Positions 1 to 8,700 of a DNA stretch of 64,000 nt are shown here, piece after piece (the stretch's first letter is position 1; every line of letters begins with the position of its first letter). Made by a program: the position numbers and the translations under genes. The notes below the pieces were generated by a model. The model searched no databases and was not told where the DNA came from. It worked only from the letters and a program-made list of their open reading frames with translations. Source of the stretch: Phanerodontia chrysosporium (Eukaryota; Basidiomycota; Agaricomycetes; Polyporales; Phanerochaetaceae); the NCBI GenBank assembly GCA_001910725.1, contig MJGA01000018.1:62001-126000 (forward strand), in the 5' to 3' direction.

Positions 1-1592
1 AGTCCAAAGTCCCTTCTATTCAAGAATGGTTCAGAAGGCGACAACGGGCACAAGAAGAAGCAGGAGCCGCATTAGATTATGCCACGGCACAAATGGCTAC
101 CCGGGTCTGCCGGCATTTCCAACCTTTCAAAGAAGGTCAGAAGGTCTGGTTGGAAATGACTCATCACGACGACGGCTACCCCTTCAAGAAGCTAGCTCCC
201 AAGAGGCACGGACCCTTCAAGATAGCCAAGGTCTTATCGCGCCTCGTGTACAAGTTGGCGCTTCCCAAAACCATGAAGATTCACCCCGTGGTACATGCTT
301 CACTTCTATCTCCGTATCATGAAACACCGCAGCATGGGAAAAACTTCCTGAACCCCCCTCCTGACCTTATCGATGGTCACGAGGAGTACGAAGTTGAAGC
401 CATTTTGGCGGATCGTCCCTGGGGCAACGGAAGACGTTACCTCATCAGGTGGAAAGACCAATCAACGGCGGAAAACTCATGGGAACCGGAATCTCATCTC
501 GAGAACGCCAAGGAACTACTCGAAGAATATAAAAGCAGACACCCTAGGCTTCATGGTCAGCAGCGACCTCGCTCTACAACATCAGCCACTAGTACAACTG
601 CCTCTACAAACCCTCCGCAATGTCGACCAACTTCTCCTCCACCTACCAGCGCATCCAGGCCCTCGCTACCCTCATGGGCAGCGACACCATCCCCATCACC
701 AACAATGACCGACTTCTCGCCCTTAGCCAACTCCTCCCAGACGACTTCACTGACCACATTTTCACCCGCAACATCGACATCACCATCAACGACTGGCTCA
801 ACAACAACCCCACTCCCAACGAGCGAAATGATCTCTGGAAGATCATCCTCGAATGGTGCACCAAATCCCAGCTCGCCTTCGACGACGAGGTCGAACGACG
901 GATCGTCGCATGGGAGGCCCAAGAACGTATCCGAGAACTCATCGGATCGTCCCTCCCTGAGATCCTCCGCCTGGCCGAAGAAGACAGAAGAGGAGACGTT
1001 GACGAGGAACCCGTCCGAGAAGAACCACCCTCCGAGCCAAATGCCCAAGACCCTGACGTCCAAGAGCTCCCAGGCGAAAGCCAAGAGCCCGCAACCTCTA
1101 ACTCCGACACCCTCGTCGAAGACAGACCCTGGTACGTCGAAGGAGACTGGCACGAAGGGGTCACAGGACAACATGGAGAAAGGACCTGGAACGGCGTCAC
1201 CGTCAGGCACTTCGCCAATCATGCCTACGAAGAACAGCTCGCCGCAGAACGCGATTGGCCCCAATTTCGAGAACGCCTCAACAACATCCAGTATCACCCT
1301 GTCACCCGAGACGCACTCCGCTCCATGGCGTTCCAAGAGGGAGCGACGACTACCTGCGCGGTATTTGCAAACTACGCTCTTGCCACCATCCACGTCCAAC
1401 GCATCACCGACAACACCCGAGATGCTGTCGGTGACCTTATCCAACAGCTCCAATCCACAGCCGCTCCACGCCTCGTCCGAATGGCCCGACGAATCCGCGA
1501 TCAGCTCAACCATCTCTACGATGCTCAACGAGAGCAAGAACTTCTCGTTGCCACTCTCGCAGAACAAGACGACCACATCGTGGAAATGGTAG
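1..1592 (+). CDS. pol polyprotein C-terminus (integrase end, chromodomain, S/T/P tail), partial
   Basis: This is the open frame continuing from outside the window; codons begin at position 3. It holds the integrase C-terminal region and then a chromodomain (about 370-510, with the aromatic-rich EYEVEAIL...YLIRWK...SWEPE pattern). The chromodomain is thought to steer integration of chromoviruses to marked chromatin. After about 545 the translation becomes a Ser/Thr/Pro-rich low-complexity tail overlapped from 620 by another frame. Compared with the full copy the tail is poorly conserved, so the biologically relevant end of Pol may lie soon after the chromodomain. No frameshift or internal stop is visible. 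Confidence 0.9.
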   Translation, partial: SKVPSIQEWFRRRQRAQEEAGAALDYATAQMATRVCRHFQPFKEGQKVWLEMTHHDDGYPFKKLAPKRHGPFKIAKVLSRLVYKLALPKTMKIHPVVHASLLSPYHETPQHGKNFLNPPPDLIDGHEEYEVEAILADRPWGNGRRYLIRWKDQSTAENSWEPESHLENAKELLEEYKSRHPRLHGQQRPRSTTSATSTTASTNPPQCRPTSPPPTSASRPSLPSWAATPSPSPTMTDFSPLANSSQTTSLTTFSPATSTSPSTTGSTTTPLPTSEMISGRSSSNGAPNPSSPSTTRSNDGSSHGRPKNVSENSSDRPSLRSSAWPKKTEEETLTRNPSEKNHPPSQMPKTLTSKSSQAKAKSPQPLTPTPSSKTDPGTSKETGTKGSQDNMEKGPGTASPSGTSPIMPTKNSSPQNAIGPNFENASTTSSITLSPETHSAPWRSKRERRLPARYLQTTLLPPSTSNASPTTPEMLSVTLSNSSNPQPLHASSEWPDESAISSTISTMLNESKNFSLPLSQNKTTTSWKW

Positions 1593-1978
1593 ACGGAGTC
1601 TGGAACACGTACTTCGATCCAAACATCGGACACGTGCAATACGGCGAACGACTCCACTTTCGCTCCCAGACAGCTCATCGCACCGAACCCCTTCCTCGCC
1701 GCCCTCAGTACAACCAGAGGGTCTGGGCTCCCCTCTATCGGGAGACTCGCCCCACTCGGGGATGGTCGTTCAATGAGGTATCACCCAACAGCAACACAAA
1801 TACCCCATCTCGTCGTCAACGTCGTCGCGACCGTCGTGCTCGTGTCTCCAACGACGAACCCACCATCATTCCACCTCCGTATACACCTCGAGATACGACT
1901 CCTCATAACGCGGATGCCCCCGGCAACAGCTCCACTTTGACAGACTCCGATCTGCCTCCGGAGTGTATCACGCAGTAA
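620..1978 (+). CDS. third ORF of the Gypsy element, unknown function (copy 1)
   Basis: This is a 452-residue ORF starting at an ATG inside the pol tail, in a different frame, and running to the polypurine tract. It encodes a charged, apparently helical protein rich in D, E, R and Q with no signal peptide or membrane segment, so it is not an obvious envelope. In the overlap (620-1592) I count 24 differences from the full copy: 16 at third positions of this ORF giving no amino-acid change, and 8 that change a residue. The same 24 differences change 18 residues in the pol-tail frame. This pattern suggests the third ORF is the constrained frame. I do not recognise the family. Confidence 0.7.
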   Translation: MSTNFSSTYQRIQALATLMGSDTIPITNNDRLLALSQLLPDDFTDHIFTRNIDITINDWLNNNPTPNERNDLWKIILEWCTKSQLAFDDEVERRIVAWEAQERIRELIGSSLPEILRLAEEDRRGDVDEEPVREEPPSEPNAQDPDVQELPGESQEPATSNSDTLVEDRPWYVEGDWHEGVTGQHGERTWNGVTVRHFANHAYEEQLAAERDWPQFRERLNNIQYHPVTRDALRSMAFQEGATTTCAVFANYALATIHVQRITDNTRDAVGDLIQQLQSTAAPRLVRMARRIRDQLNHLYDAQREQELLVATLAEQDDHIVEMVDGVWNTYFDPNIGHVQYGERLHFRSQTAHRTEPLPRRPQYNQRVWAPLYRETRPTRGWSFNEVSPNSNTNTPSRRQRRRDRRARVSNDEPTIIPPPYTPRDTTPHNADAPGNSSTLTDSDLPPECITQ

Positions 1979-2017
1979 GTCGGTCTCGACGGAGCTCGAC
2001 CGTGGACGGGGACGTAA

Positions 2018-2353
2018 TGTTACAGTTGGGATATGGCTGTGCAAGGCTATACTGATTTATTTGATCCTCTCTTTTCTCTTACATGTTTCACCCCTCTTTC
2101 ATCATGTTTCATCCCTTGATTCATTATGACTCATACTGACTGGTAGCCTATGCCTCGTTGTTCCCTCCTGGTAGCAGGCCTGGGTTAGAGTATATAAGGA
2201 CTACCTCTCTGTACTCTTTTCTTCAGCTTCTCCTCTTGTACTCTCGTCTAGTTATCTATTGCTACACTTGGAGCCTGAGTCCAAGTCTTCTGTACTCGCG
2301 CTACACTTGAGGCCTGCGCTCAAGTCCTCTATACACGTATTCAGACTCTTACA
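2018..2353 (+). repeat. 3' LTR of Gypsy copy 1
   Basis: A 336-bp LTR starts with TGTTACAG and ends with CTCTTACA, the same termini as the LTRs at 3616 and 11416. A polypurine tract (GGACGGGGACG, about 2005-2014) sits just upstream. It carries a TATATAA box near 2192. It differs from the other two LTRs at several scattered positions. Confidence 0.95.
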
Positions 2354-2766
2354 AGCTTGTGGAGGTCGTCGGCACCCTAGTCTATCCCACCAGAGGCCAA
2401 ACGGCCGCCGTGCTTCGCTCAATGGTGCTTACCGCTTTATGGCATCCGGAGCCCGTCCTGAGGCTCTGTCAGCAAGGCTTCGGTGCAGCGCCCCGCACAT
2501 CGTCAAGGCGGTGACTCACATCCATCATACTCTGACTAAGGCAATCTAAAGCATGTTCTTCGTGGGCTGGTCAAGCCGTTCGAAGCGCGATTGAGCAGCC
2601 TAACTTCATTGATGAACGTCCATGAGCAAGCAATACGCCATGGCCTCCTGGAGTCATCCAAATTGCAGCAGGCACTTCGGGCCAGAAAATGACGCGGCCG
2701 TGGTGCCACCGCATCTTGCGAATCTATATAGGTCTTCGAGGTAGTATGCGGCTCGAAATCGCAAAC
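2354..2766. other. no gene seen between Gypsy copy 1 and the SDR gene
   Basis: About 410 bp with no convincing coding signal. It should contain the promoter of the downstream SDR gene, but I see no clear TATA box. The proximity of an LTR 0.4 kb upstream, on the same strand, could influence expression. Confidence 0.5.
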
Positions 2767-3615
2767 ATGAGCGCAAAAGAGAGCTCGGAGATACCTGACT
2801 ACATCGGTGCGCCATTTATCCCCTTCGATGCGGCGACGGGACACTGACCTAGCCGTGGGCACAGGCACTTCATTTCTTCCCGTCGACAGGCACGACACGT
2901 ATCCTGCGATTGACCCTGCGACGGCGGACCTCACTGGCAAGGTCATCGCCATCACTGGGGCATCGCGAGGCATTGGTCGGGCAACCGCCGTTGCAATGGC
3001 GCAGGCAGGAGCGAAGGGTATCGTGCTCCTCGCTCGCAGCGACCTAGCCGCTACGACTTCCGAATGCATCGCCGCAGGGCGCCGAGGGAACGAGTCTGAG
3101 GTGCTTGCGCTGACGGTAGACATCACGGACATGACCCAGGTGGACGCTGCCGCCAAACGAATCGAGGAGACCTTCGGGCACGTCGACATAGTCATTAACA
3201 ATGCAGGCTACCTCGAACGGCCCAGTTCTATAGTGGAGGGCGACCCCGCCGAGTGGTGGCGAGCTTTCGAGATTAACGTGCGCGGGACCTACGCTGTCAC
3301 CCGCGCACTGCTACCATTGCTCGACGGCGGAAAGACCATCGTCAACATCACCAGCGGAGCCGCCTTCGCATTCGTACCGCAATACTCTGCATATGCGGTA
3401 CGTGTTCTTTTAGCCACCATACCATCATGGTGCTCACAGTCCATGAGCACAGTTATCAAAACTCGCGTTGTTGCGCCTTGCAGAATGGATTGTCTCAGAG
3501 TACGGTGGCCAGGGAGTGATCGCACACGCCGTGCACCCAGGCTTGATTGCCACGGAAATGGTGAAGAATCTTCCGGTAGAAATTCTCGACGCAGGCTTCA
3601 CCGATACCCCCCAAC
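2767..3615 (+). pseudogene. short-chain dehydrogenase/reductase, 5' part, split by Gypsy copy 2
   Basis: This is the N-terminal part of a classical NAD(P)-dependent SDR. The Rossmann glycine motif TGASRGIG, the NNAG motif and the catalytic YxxxK (YALSK) are all visible. A 55-bp intron (3398-3452, GTACGT...ACAG) joins SAYA to LSKLALLRLAEW in frame. The start is uncertain: an ATG at 2767 would need a short intron near 2807-2852, and the first ATG in the main frame is at 2828. The coding sequence reaches DTPQ and is then cut at 3615 by the retrotransposon, whose CCAAC target site is part of the codons. The rest of the gene lies at 11753-11908. The substrate cannot be predicted. Confidence 0.9.
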
Positions 3616-3952
3616 TGTTACAGTTGGGATATGGCTGTGCAAGGCTATGCTGATTTATTTGATCCTCTCGTTTCTCTTACATGTTTCACCTTCTCTTTTA
3701 TCATGTTTCATCCCTTGATTCATTATGACTCACACTGACTGGTAGCCTATGCCTCGTTGTTCCCTCCTGGTAGCAGGCCTGGGTTAGAGTATATAAGGAC
3801 TACCTCTCTGTATTCTTTTCTTCAGCTTCTCCTCTTGTACTCTCGTCTAGTTATCTATTGCTACACTTGGAGCCTGAGTCCAAGTCTTCTGTATTCGCGC
3901 TACACTTGAGGCCTGAGCTCAAGTCTTCAATACACGTATTCAGACTCTTACA
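3616..3952 (+). repeat. 5' LTR of Gypsy copy 2
   Basis: A 337-bp LTR bounded by TGTTACAG and CTCTTACA. It matches the 3' LTR at 11416-11752 base for base in my reading. It contains the element promoter (TATATAA at 3790-3796). Confidence 0.97.
3790..3796 (+). promoter_or_regulatory. TATA box of the Gypsy LTR promoter
   Basis: TATATAA lies in the middle of the LTR. About 30-34 bp downstream, at 3820-3833, is a pyrimidine-rich stretch that is the likely transcription start. The same box recurs at 11590 and near 2192 in the other LTRs. Confidence 0.7.
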
Positions 3953-3954
3953 TT

Positions 3955-3964
3955 AGGAGAAGCT
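3955..3964 (+). other. putative self-priming PBS of Gypsy copy 2
   Basis: AGGAGAAGCT begins two bases after the 5' LTR, where a primer binding site is expected. It is the exact reverse complement of AGCTTCTCCT at 3824-3833, which lies about where the RNA should start downstream of the TATA box. The Tf1/sushi group of elements primes reverse transcription by folding the RNA 5' end onto such a site instead of using a tRNA. The base pairing is seen; the mechanism is inferred. Confidence 0.55.
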
Positions 3965-4331
3965 CCCACACGCATCGGCTGGCCCGCCTAAGGCCCAAGC
4001 CCAGAATATCGCAGTCACCACGGACAAGCTAGCGTGCGCCAGTTGCGCACACGTATTCCACAAGAAACAGATCAAGGACAAGCACTGGGGAAAGAACGAA
4101 CGCGGCAGACTTCAGTGGACCAAGTGTCAAGTACAACCGTGCCCTTGGAGGTACCTTAACGCAGCACCCGAAGACGAAATCTCTGAAGAAGATCACGAAC
4201 GACCGACAGAACAGCAAATTAGCAGATTCCCCAGCATCGACGAATACGAGAGATACTCCGACGAACAGGAGGCAAGAGCACACGACGAAAGCGAAGAAAC
4301 ACAGTCGTCCACTGACTCCACACAATCCGAC
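3957..4331 (+). CDS. AUG-less leader reading frame, in frame with gag
   Basis: After a TAG at 3954-3956 this frame stays open through 125 codons and runs directly into the gag ATG at 4332. It has no ATG of its own, and I see none between the probable transcript start and 4332. The translation contains CASC followed later by CQVQPC and CPW, a zinc-binding-like Cys arrangement, and then an acidic stretch. It could be an N-terminal Gag extension started at a non-AUG codon or joined by splicing, or it could be a relic. Its use is inferred only from the open frame and its composition. Confidence 0.4.
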
Positions 4332-5759
4332 ATGGCCACCGAAACACAGTTGGAAACCGAAACACGCCAAGAGACAAACACGATACAGAACCTCGACGAC
4401 TTACCCGTCGAACAATTACTTGCAGCAGTGGCACAACGAGTCGGGTTTCAGGGAAACCCTAATGGCATATCCGTCGCATTATTCCAACAAGCCATAAACC
4501 AAGCCGCGAACTCGAGCGGAACATGGTTCACACACTACGGAAACCTCGGTCAAGGAAGTGGAAGCAACCCCTCAGGAGGAGGAGGAGGTAATCCTCCAGG
4601 AGGAGGAGGAGGCAATCCAGGAGGAGGAGGAGGCAATCCTCCAGGAGGAGGAGGCAACGGACCGCAACCTCCATCCAACCTCGACCAGAACGTCTTAGCA
4701 GCCTTCACAGCGGCAATACGGGCCCTCGTACCACAAGATGAACAGATGACACCTCCGGAAGAATTCACTGGAGAAGCCGAGAAGGCTCGCGACTTCGTCC
4801 ACCAATGCGAGATGTACTTTAGAGCCAAAGCCTCCAAGTTCCCCACCGACGAATCCAAGATCCGCTACTTCGACTCGAGAATGAAGGACGAAGGAAAGAA
4901 ATACCCTAGACGATGGGCCACCATGCGAGAGCGAATCTACTTACTCAGTGGATTTCCCACATGGGACAAGCACAAGGCAGACTTCCTTGACACGTACCAA
5001 TCACCAGACCCTAGAGCGGAAGCCATGAGCAGGCTCCATGCCATTACGCAAGGCGACAGATCCGTCCACGAATTCAATGTGGAATTCAATACCCTTCTCG
5101 CCGAAGCAGGTGTCATTAACCCCGACGTTGATGAATCCATGGCGCAACAATATGTACGCGCCCTCGATCATAAACTCGTCGACAAACTCCTCCTCGTTGT
5201 ACCGGATCACGCTCCTCTATCCCTTTGGCAGAATCATGCCCTCATCATCGACAATAGAAGACGCATTGTCAAATCAATCCGGCAGCGTAAAGACCACACG
5301 CACTACTCCAATCATTCCACCACTTCCAACTCCAACACTACGTCCACTCCTGACCCCAATGCAATGGAGATCGACGCCATCACCACCAGGAAGACTGGAA
5401 TCAAGTGCTACAATTGCAGACGAGAAGGGCATATTGCACGTGAATGCCGAGCTCCACGCCGTAACCAAGAGCAGAACGAACAAGGCAACGGGCGGGGACA
5501 AGGAAGGAACAACTCCGGACGAGGCGGATTCACACGCCAATTCACGTCAAACCGGGGCAACAATCGAACCCAGATCAGGGCAACACAAGTCGAAGGAAAG
5601 GACGAAACCAACGAAGGAACCTCTAACACGAACCAAGTTGACATCAATGCTGTCATGGCCTTGTCCATGCAGCAATTCGACGAACTCGCCACTCGCTATT
5701 ATTCAACGCGCTCGAAGACCAACGACAATGAGACCACGGAGACTCAGAAGGATTTTTAA
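4332..5759 (+). CDS. gag: Gag polyprotein
   Basis: This 475-residue protein has a Gly/Pro/Asn low-complexity segment (about residues 75-115), then a capsid-like retrotransposon Gag region (about 140-320, with the PRRWATMRERIYLL and RAEAMSRLHAITQG stretches). It ends with one CCHC zinc knuckle (CYNCRREGHIAREC, about 358-371) and a basic Arg/Gly-rich RNA-binding tail. The ATG at 4332 is the first AUG of the leader. The stop codon lies 8 bases before the pol ATG, and the last codons GAT TTT TAA contain a run of five T where a -1 slip would enter the pol frame. Confidence 0.93.
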   Translation: MATETQLETETRQETNTIQNLDDLPVEQLLAAVAQRVGFQGNPNGISVALFQQAINQAANSSGTWFTHYGNLGQGSGSNPSGGGGGNPPGGGGGNPGGGGGNPPGGGGNGPQPPSNLDQNVLAAFTAAIRALVPQDEQMTPPEEFTGEAEKARDFVHQCEMYFRAKASKFPTDESKIRYFDSRMKDEGKKYPRRWATMRERIYLLSGFPTWDKHKADFLDTYQSPDPRAEAMSRLHAITQGDRSVHEFNVEFNTLLAEAGVINPDVDESMAQQYVRALDHKLVDKLLLVVPDHAPLSLWQNHALIIDNRRRIVKSIRQRKDHTHYSNHSTTSNSNTTSTPDPNAMEIDAITTRKTGIKCYNCRREGHIARECRAPRRNQEQNEQGNGRGQGRNNSGRGGFTRQFTSNRGNNRTQIRATQVEGKDETNEGTSNTNQVDINAVMALSMQQFDELATRYYSTRSKTNDNETTETQKDF

Positions 5760-5767
5760 CTAAGAGG

Positions 5768-8700
5768 ATGACGCCGGCTGTCACTCCTCAGAGATACTCG
5801 ATTCATTCTGTATTGGTGGCAGATATGCAAGCGCAATCGATAAATATTCCTGTCACCGTCAGAACGAGTACAAATGCCGGAACCACCAAGGCTCTCATCG
5901 ATTCGGGCGCGCAGGGCAAGTTCATCGACCGATCTCTAGTACGAAAGCTCGGTTTACGAGAACATCCAATGGGGAAACCAATAGCGGTATACAATGTCGA
6001 CGGAACACCGAACAAGATAGGAAATATCAGGAACTACGTTGACGCCGAAATGGTAATCAAAGGCAAGACCATGAAGGAACGACTTTTCGTCACCCATCTA
6101 GGGAAACAAGAATTAATCCTTGGATTCGACTGGCTACAAAAGCATAACCCAAGGATTAATTGGAAGACAGGCTTGATCGACTTCACCCCCCGAACAATTC
6201 TCATTGACGACGAAGCCGATCCAGAAGGACGAATCATACAAGTAGCTACACAGGAAGAAGAAGCCCTTCTACGCACACATTTATTAGTCGAACGAGGTGG
6301 AGGAACACTTCCAACCAGAGGAAGTGACGAAGCAGCTGGATACGATATCTCCTCTGCCGAGTCAATCATCATTCCACCATGGAGTCGCATGAAGGTCCGG
6401 ACAGGACTAAAGATCACTCCTCCCGCCGGCACATACGCACGCATAGCTCCAAGAAGTGGGCTAGCATCAAGGGGAATCGACGTTGCCGCGGGAGTGGTAG
6501 ATCGAGACTACACAGGCGAAATCATGGTCATACTGGTCAACAACACCAAGGAACCATTCCAAGTACAACCTGGGGATAGAATCGCACAAATAATCCTAGA
6601 AAGGATTATGCAGCCAGAGGTCAAGGAAGTCACTAACCTCACGCAAACCACCCGAGGAAACAAAGGCTTTGGATCCACTGGTTTGGGACCGTCCTTTCAA
6701 CGGCTTCTACACGTCACGATAGGTGCAATACGCATGGCAACCCATCCTGAATGCCCCCCACAATTCCAAGTCACCTCATCCGACTACGTTAACCAGGATG
6801 AAGAAGTAACAGAAGATTTTGTGCTAGCATACACACCAGGCAAGCATGAAGTATGGGTCCGCGCCATTGAAACCACAACCGCACAAGCAATTCACGATCT
6901 GTACATCAACGCAAAGGTCAATCCGGCAATGACATTAGCACAGGAGGAAGGTTCGCAGAAGAAAGCAGCCTACATTCCAGACTACCTCGACGAATTCAAG
7001 GAAGTCTTCGAGAAAAAGGCAGCCGAACGCTTCCCAGAATCAAGACCATACGATCATGCCATTGACCTCAAGCCAGATTTCGTCCCCCGAGACTGCAAGG
7101 TGTACCCATTATCGCCGTTGGAAGAGGAGAAGATGAATGAGTTTATCGATGAAAATCTACGCAAAGGGTATATCCGGCCAAGCAAGTCTCCAATGGCATC
7201 ACCCTTCTTCTTCGTAGGAAAGAAGGATGGTAGTCTGCGACCATGCCAAGATTACAGATACCTAAACGAGGGAACCGTCAAGAACGTATACCCGCTACCA
7301 CTCATCTCTGAACTCCTCGACAGAATCAAAGGATTCAGACGGTTTACAAAGATGGACCTACGATCGGGCTACAACAATGTCAGGATTAAAGATGGAGATC
7401 AGTGGAAGGCAGCCTTCAAGACAAGTAGAGGGCTGTTTGAACCCACGGTTATGTTCTTCGGGTTGTGCAACTCACCGGCTACATTCCAGGCAATGATGAA
7501 CGACATCTTCAAGGACATGCTAGGCGAAGGATGGTTACAAATCTACATGGACGACATTCTAATCTGCGGACACGACAGTCAAGACATCCAGGAAAAGACA
7601 ATTCGCGTCATAAGAAGACTCCGGGAAAACGACCTCTTCGTCAAACCTGAAAAATGTGCCTTCGACGTCGAATCGGTCGAATTTTTGGGAATGATTGTAT
7701 CATTCAACAATGTTTCAATGGACCCTGTTAAAGTCAAGGGGGTCCTAGAATGGCCAGTTCCCACTACCGTAAAGCAAGTGCGAGGATTCCTAGGCTTCGG
7801 AAATTTCTACCGAAGATTCATAGACCATTACTCTGATATTGCACGCCCACTCGTGGACCTCACAAAGAAGGACGCACCGTTTAACTGGACTACGGAATGC
7901 CAACAAGCCTTCGACGAATTGAAAAGACGGTTTACCACGGCACCCGTGCTACTCACTCCGGACACCACTAAACCCTTCGTCATCGAATGCGACGCTTCCC
8001 TTGTGGCGACCGCAGCGGTACTACGTCAGCAAGATGAGAATGGAGAATGGCACCCCGTCGCATACCTTTCCCAATCCCTATTACCAGCGGAACGGAACTA
8101 CGAAATCTACGACAGAGAACTCTTGGCAATTATCCGCGCCCTAGAGGCATGGCGCCACTATCTACATGGAGCATACCACCCAATTCGCATCCTAACTGAC
8201 CATAAGAATCTAACTTATTTCCGTTCACCACGACGACTTAACCGACGGCAAGCACGATGGCATCTATTCCTTTCACAATTCAATTACACACTTCACCACT
8301 GCCCCGGGTCTCAACTAGTTCAGGCAGACGCCATGACCCGCAATCGTTTCCCTACTCACACCGCGGACGACAACGTCGATATTATTCTTCTTCCCGACTC
8401 AGTATTTCAAACCACTCGCATTCGATCTTTGCACATGGCAACTGACCTTCTCACAAGCACCGACCATTCAATCTCTCCTATGCATCACCCATTCGATGAC
8501 AACCTCCGAAGAGATATTCCACGTCTCACAGAAGACGATCCTTTCGCCAACACAGTCATTGCAGCACTAAACAGCACTCACCTCCCTTTCCCTGGGCGAA
8601 GTACCCGAGATGACTGGTCATTTGAAGATGGCCTCATCTTCTACCGCGATAAATGTTATGTTCCATCCGACCTTCAACTCCGACGCCAAGTAACACACCT

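Larger units (their letters stand above)
1..2353 (+). mobile_element. Ty3/Gypsy chromovirus, 3' portion (copy 1, cut by window start)
   Basis: This is the downstream part of an LTR retrotransposon of the same family as the full copy at 3616-11752. Position 1 corresponds to position 9399 of that copy (constant offset of 9398). Seen here are the end of the integrase, the chromodomain, the Ser/Thr/Pro-rich pol tail, the overlapping third ORF, the polypurine tract and the 3' LTR. The copy differs from the full one by scattered substitutions, including several in the LTR, so it is a separate and probably older insertion rather than an assembly duplicate. The five bases after the LTR are AGCTT; the matching upstream target duplication lies outside the window and cannot be checked. 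Confidence 0.95.

Noticed and set aside
557..1678. 373-codon open frame on the minus strand of the Gypsy 3' region (also at 9955-11076)
   Set aside because: It mirrors the codon pattern of the third ORF on the other strand, has a Gly/Val/Asp-rich composition typical of antisense frames, and has no recognisable domain.
4550..4858. Pro-rich minus-strand frame opposite gag
   Set aside because: It is the complement of the Gly-rich repeat in gag and has no independent support.
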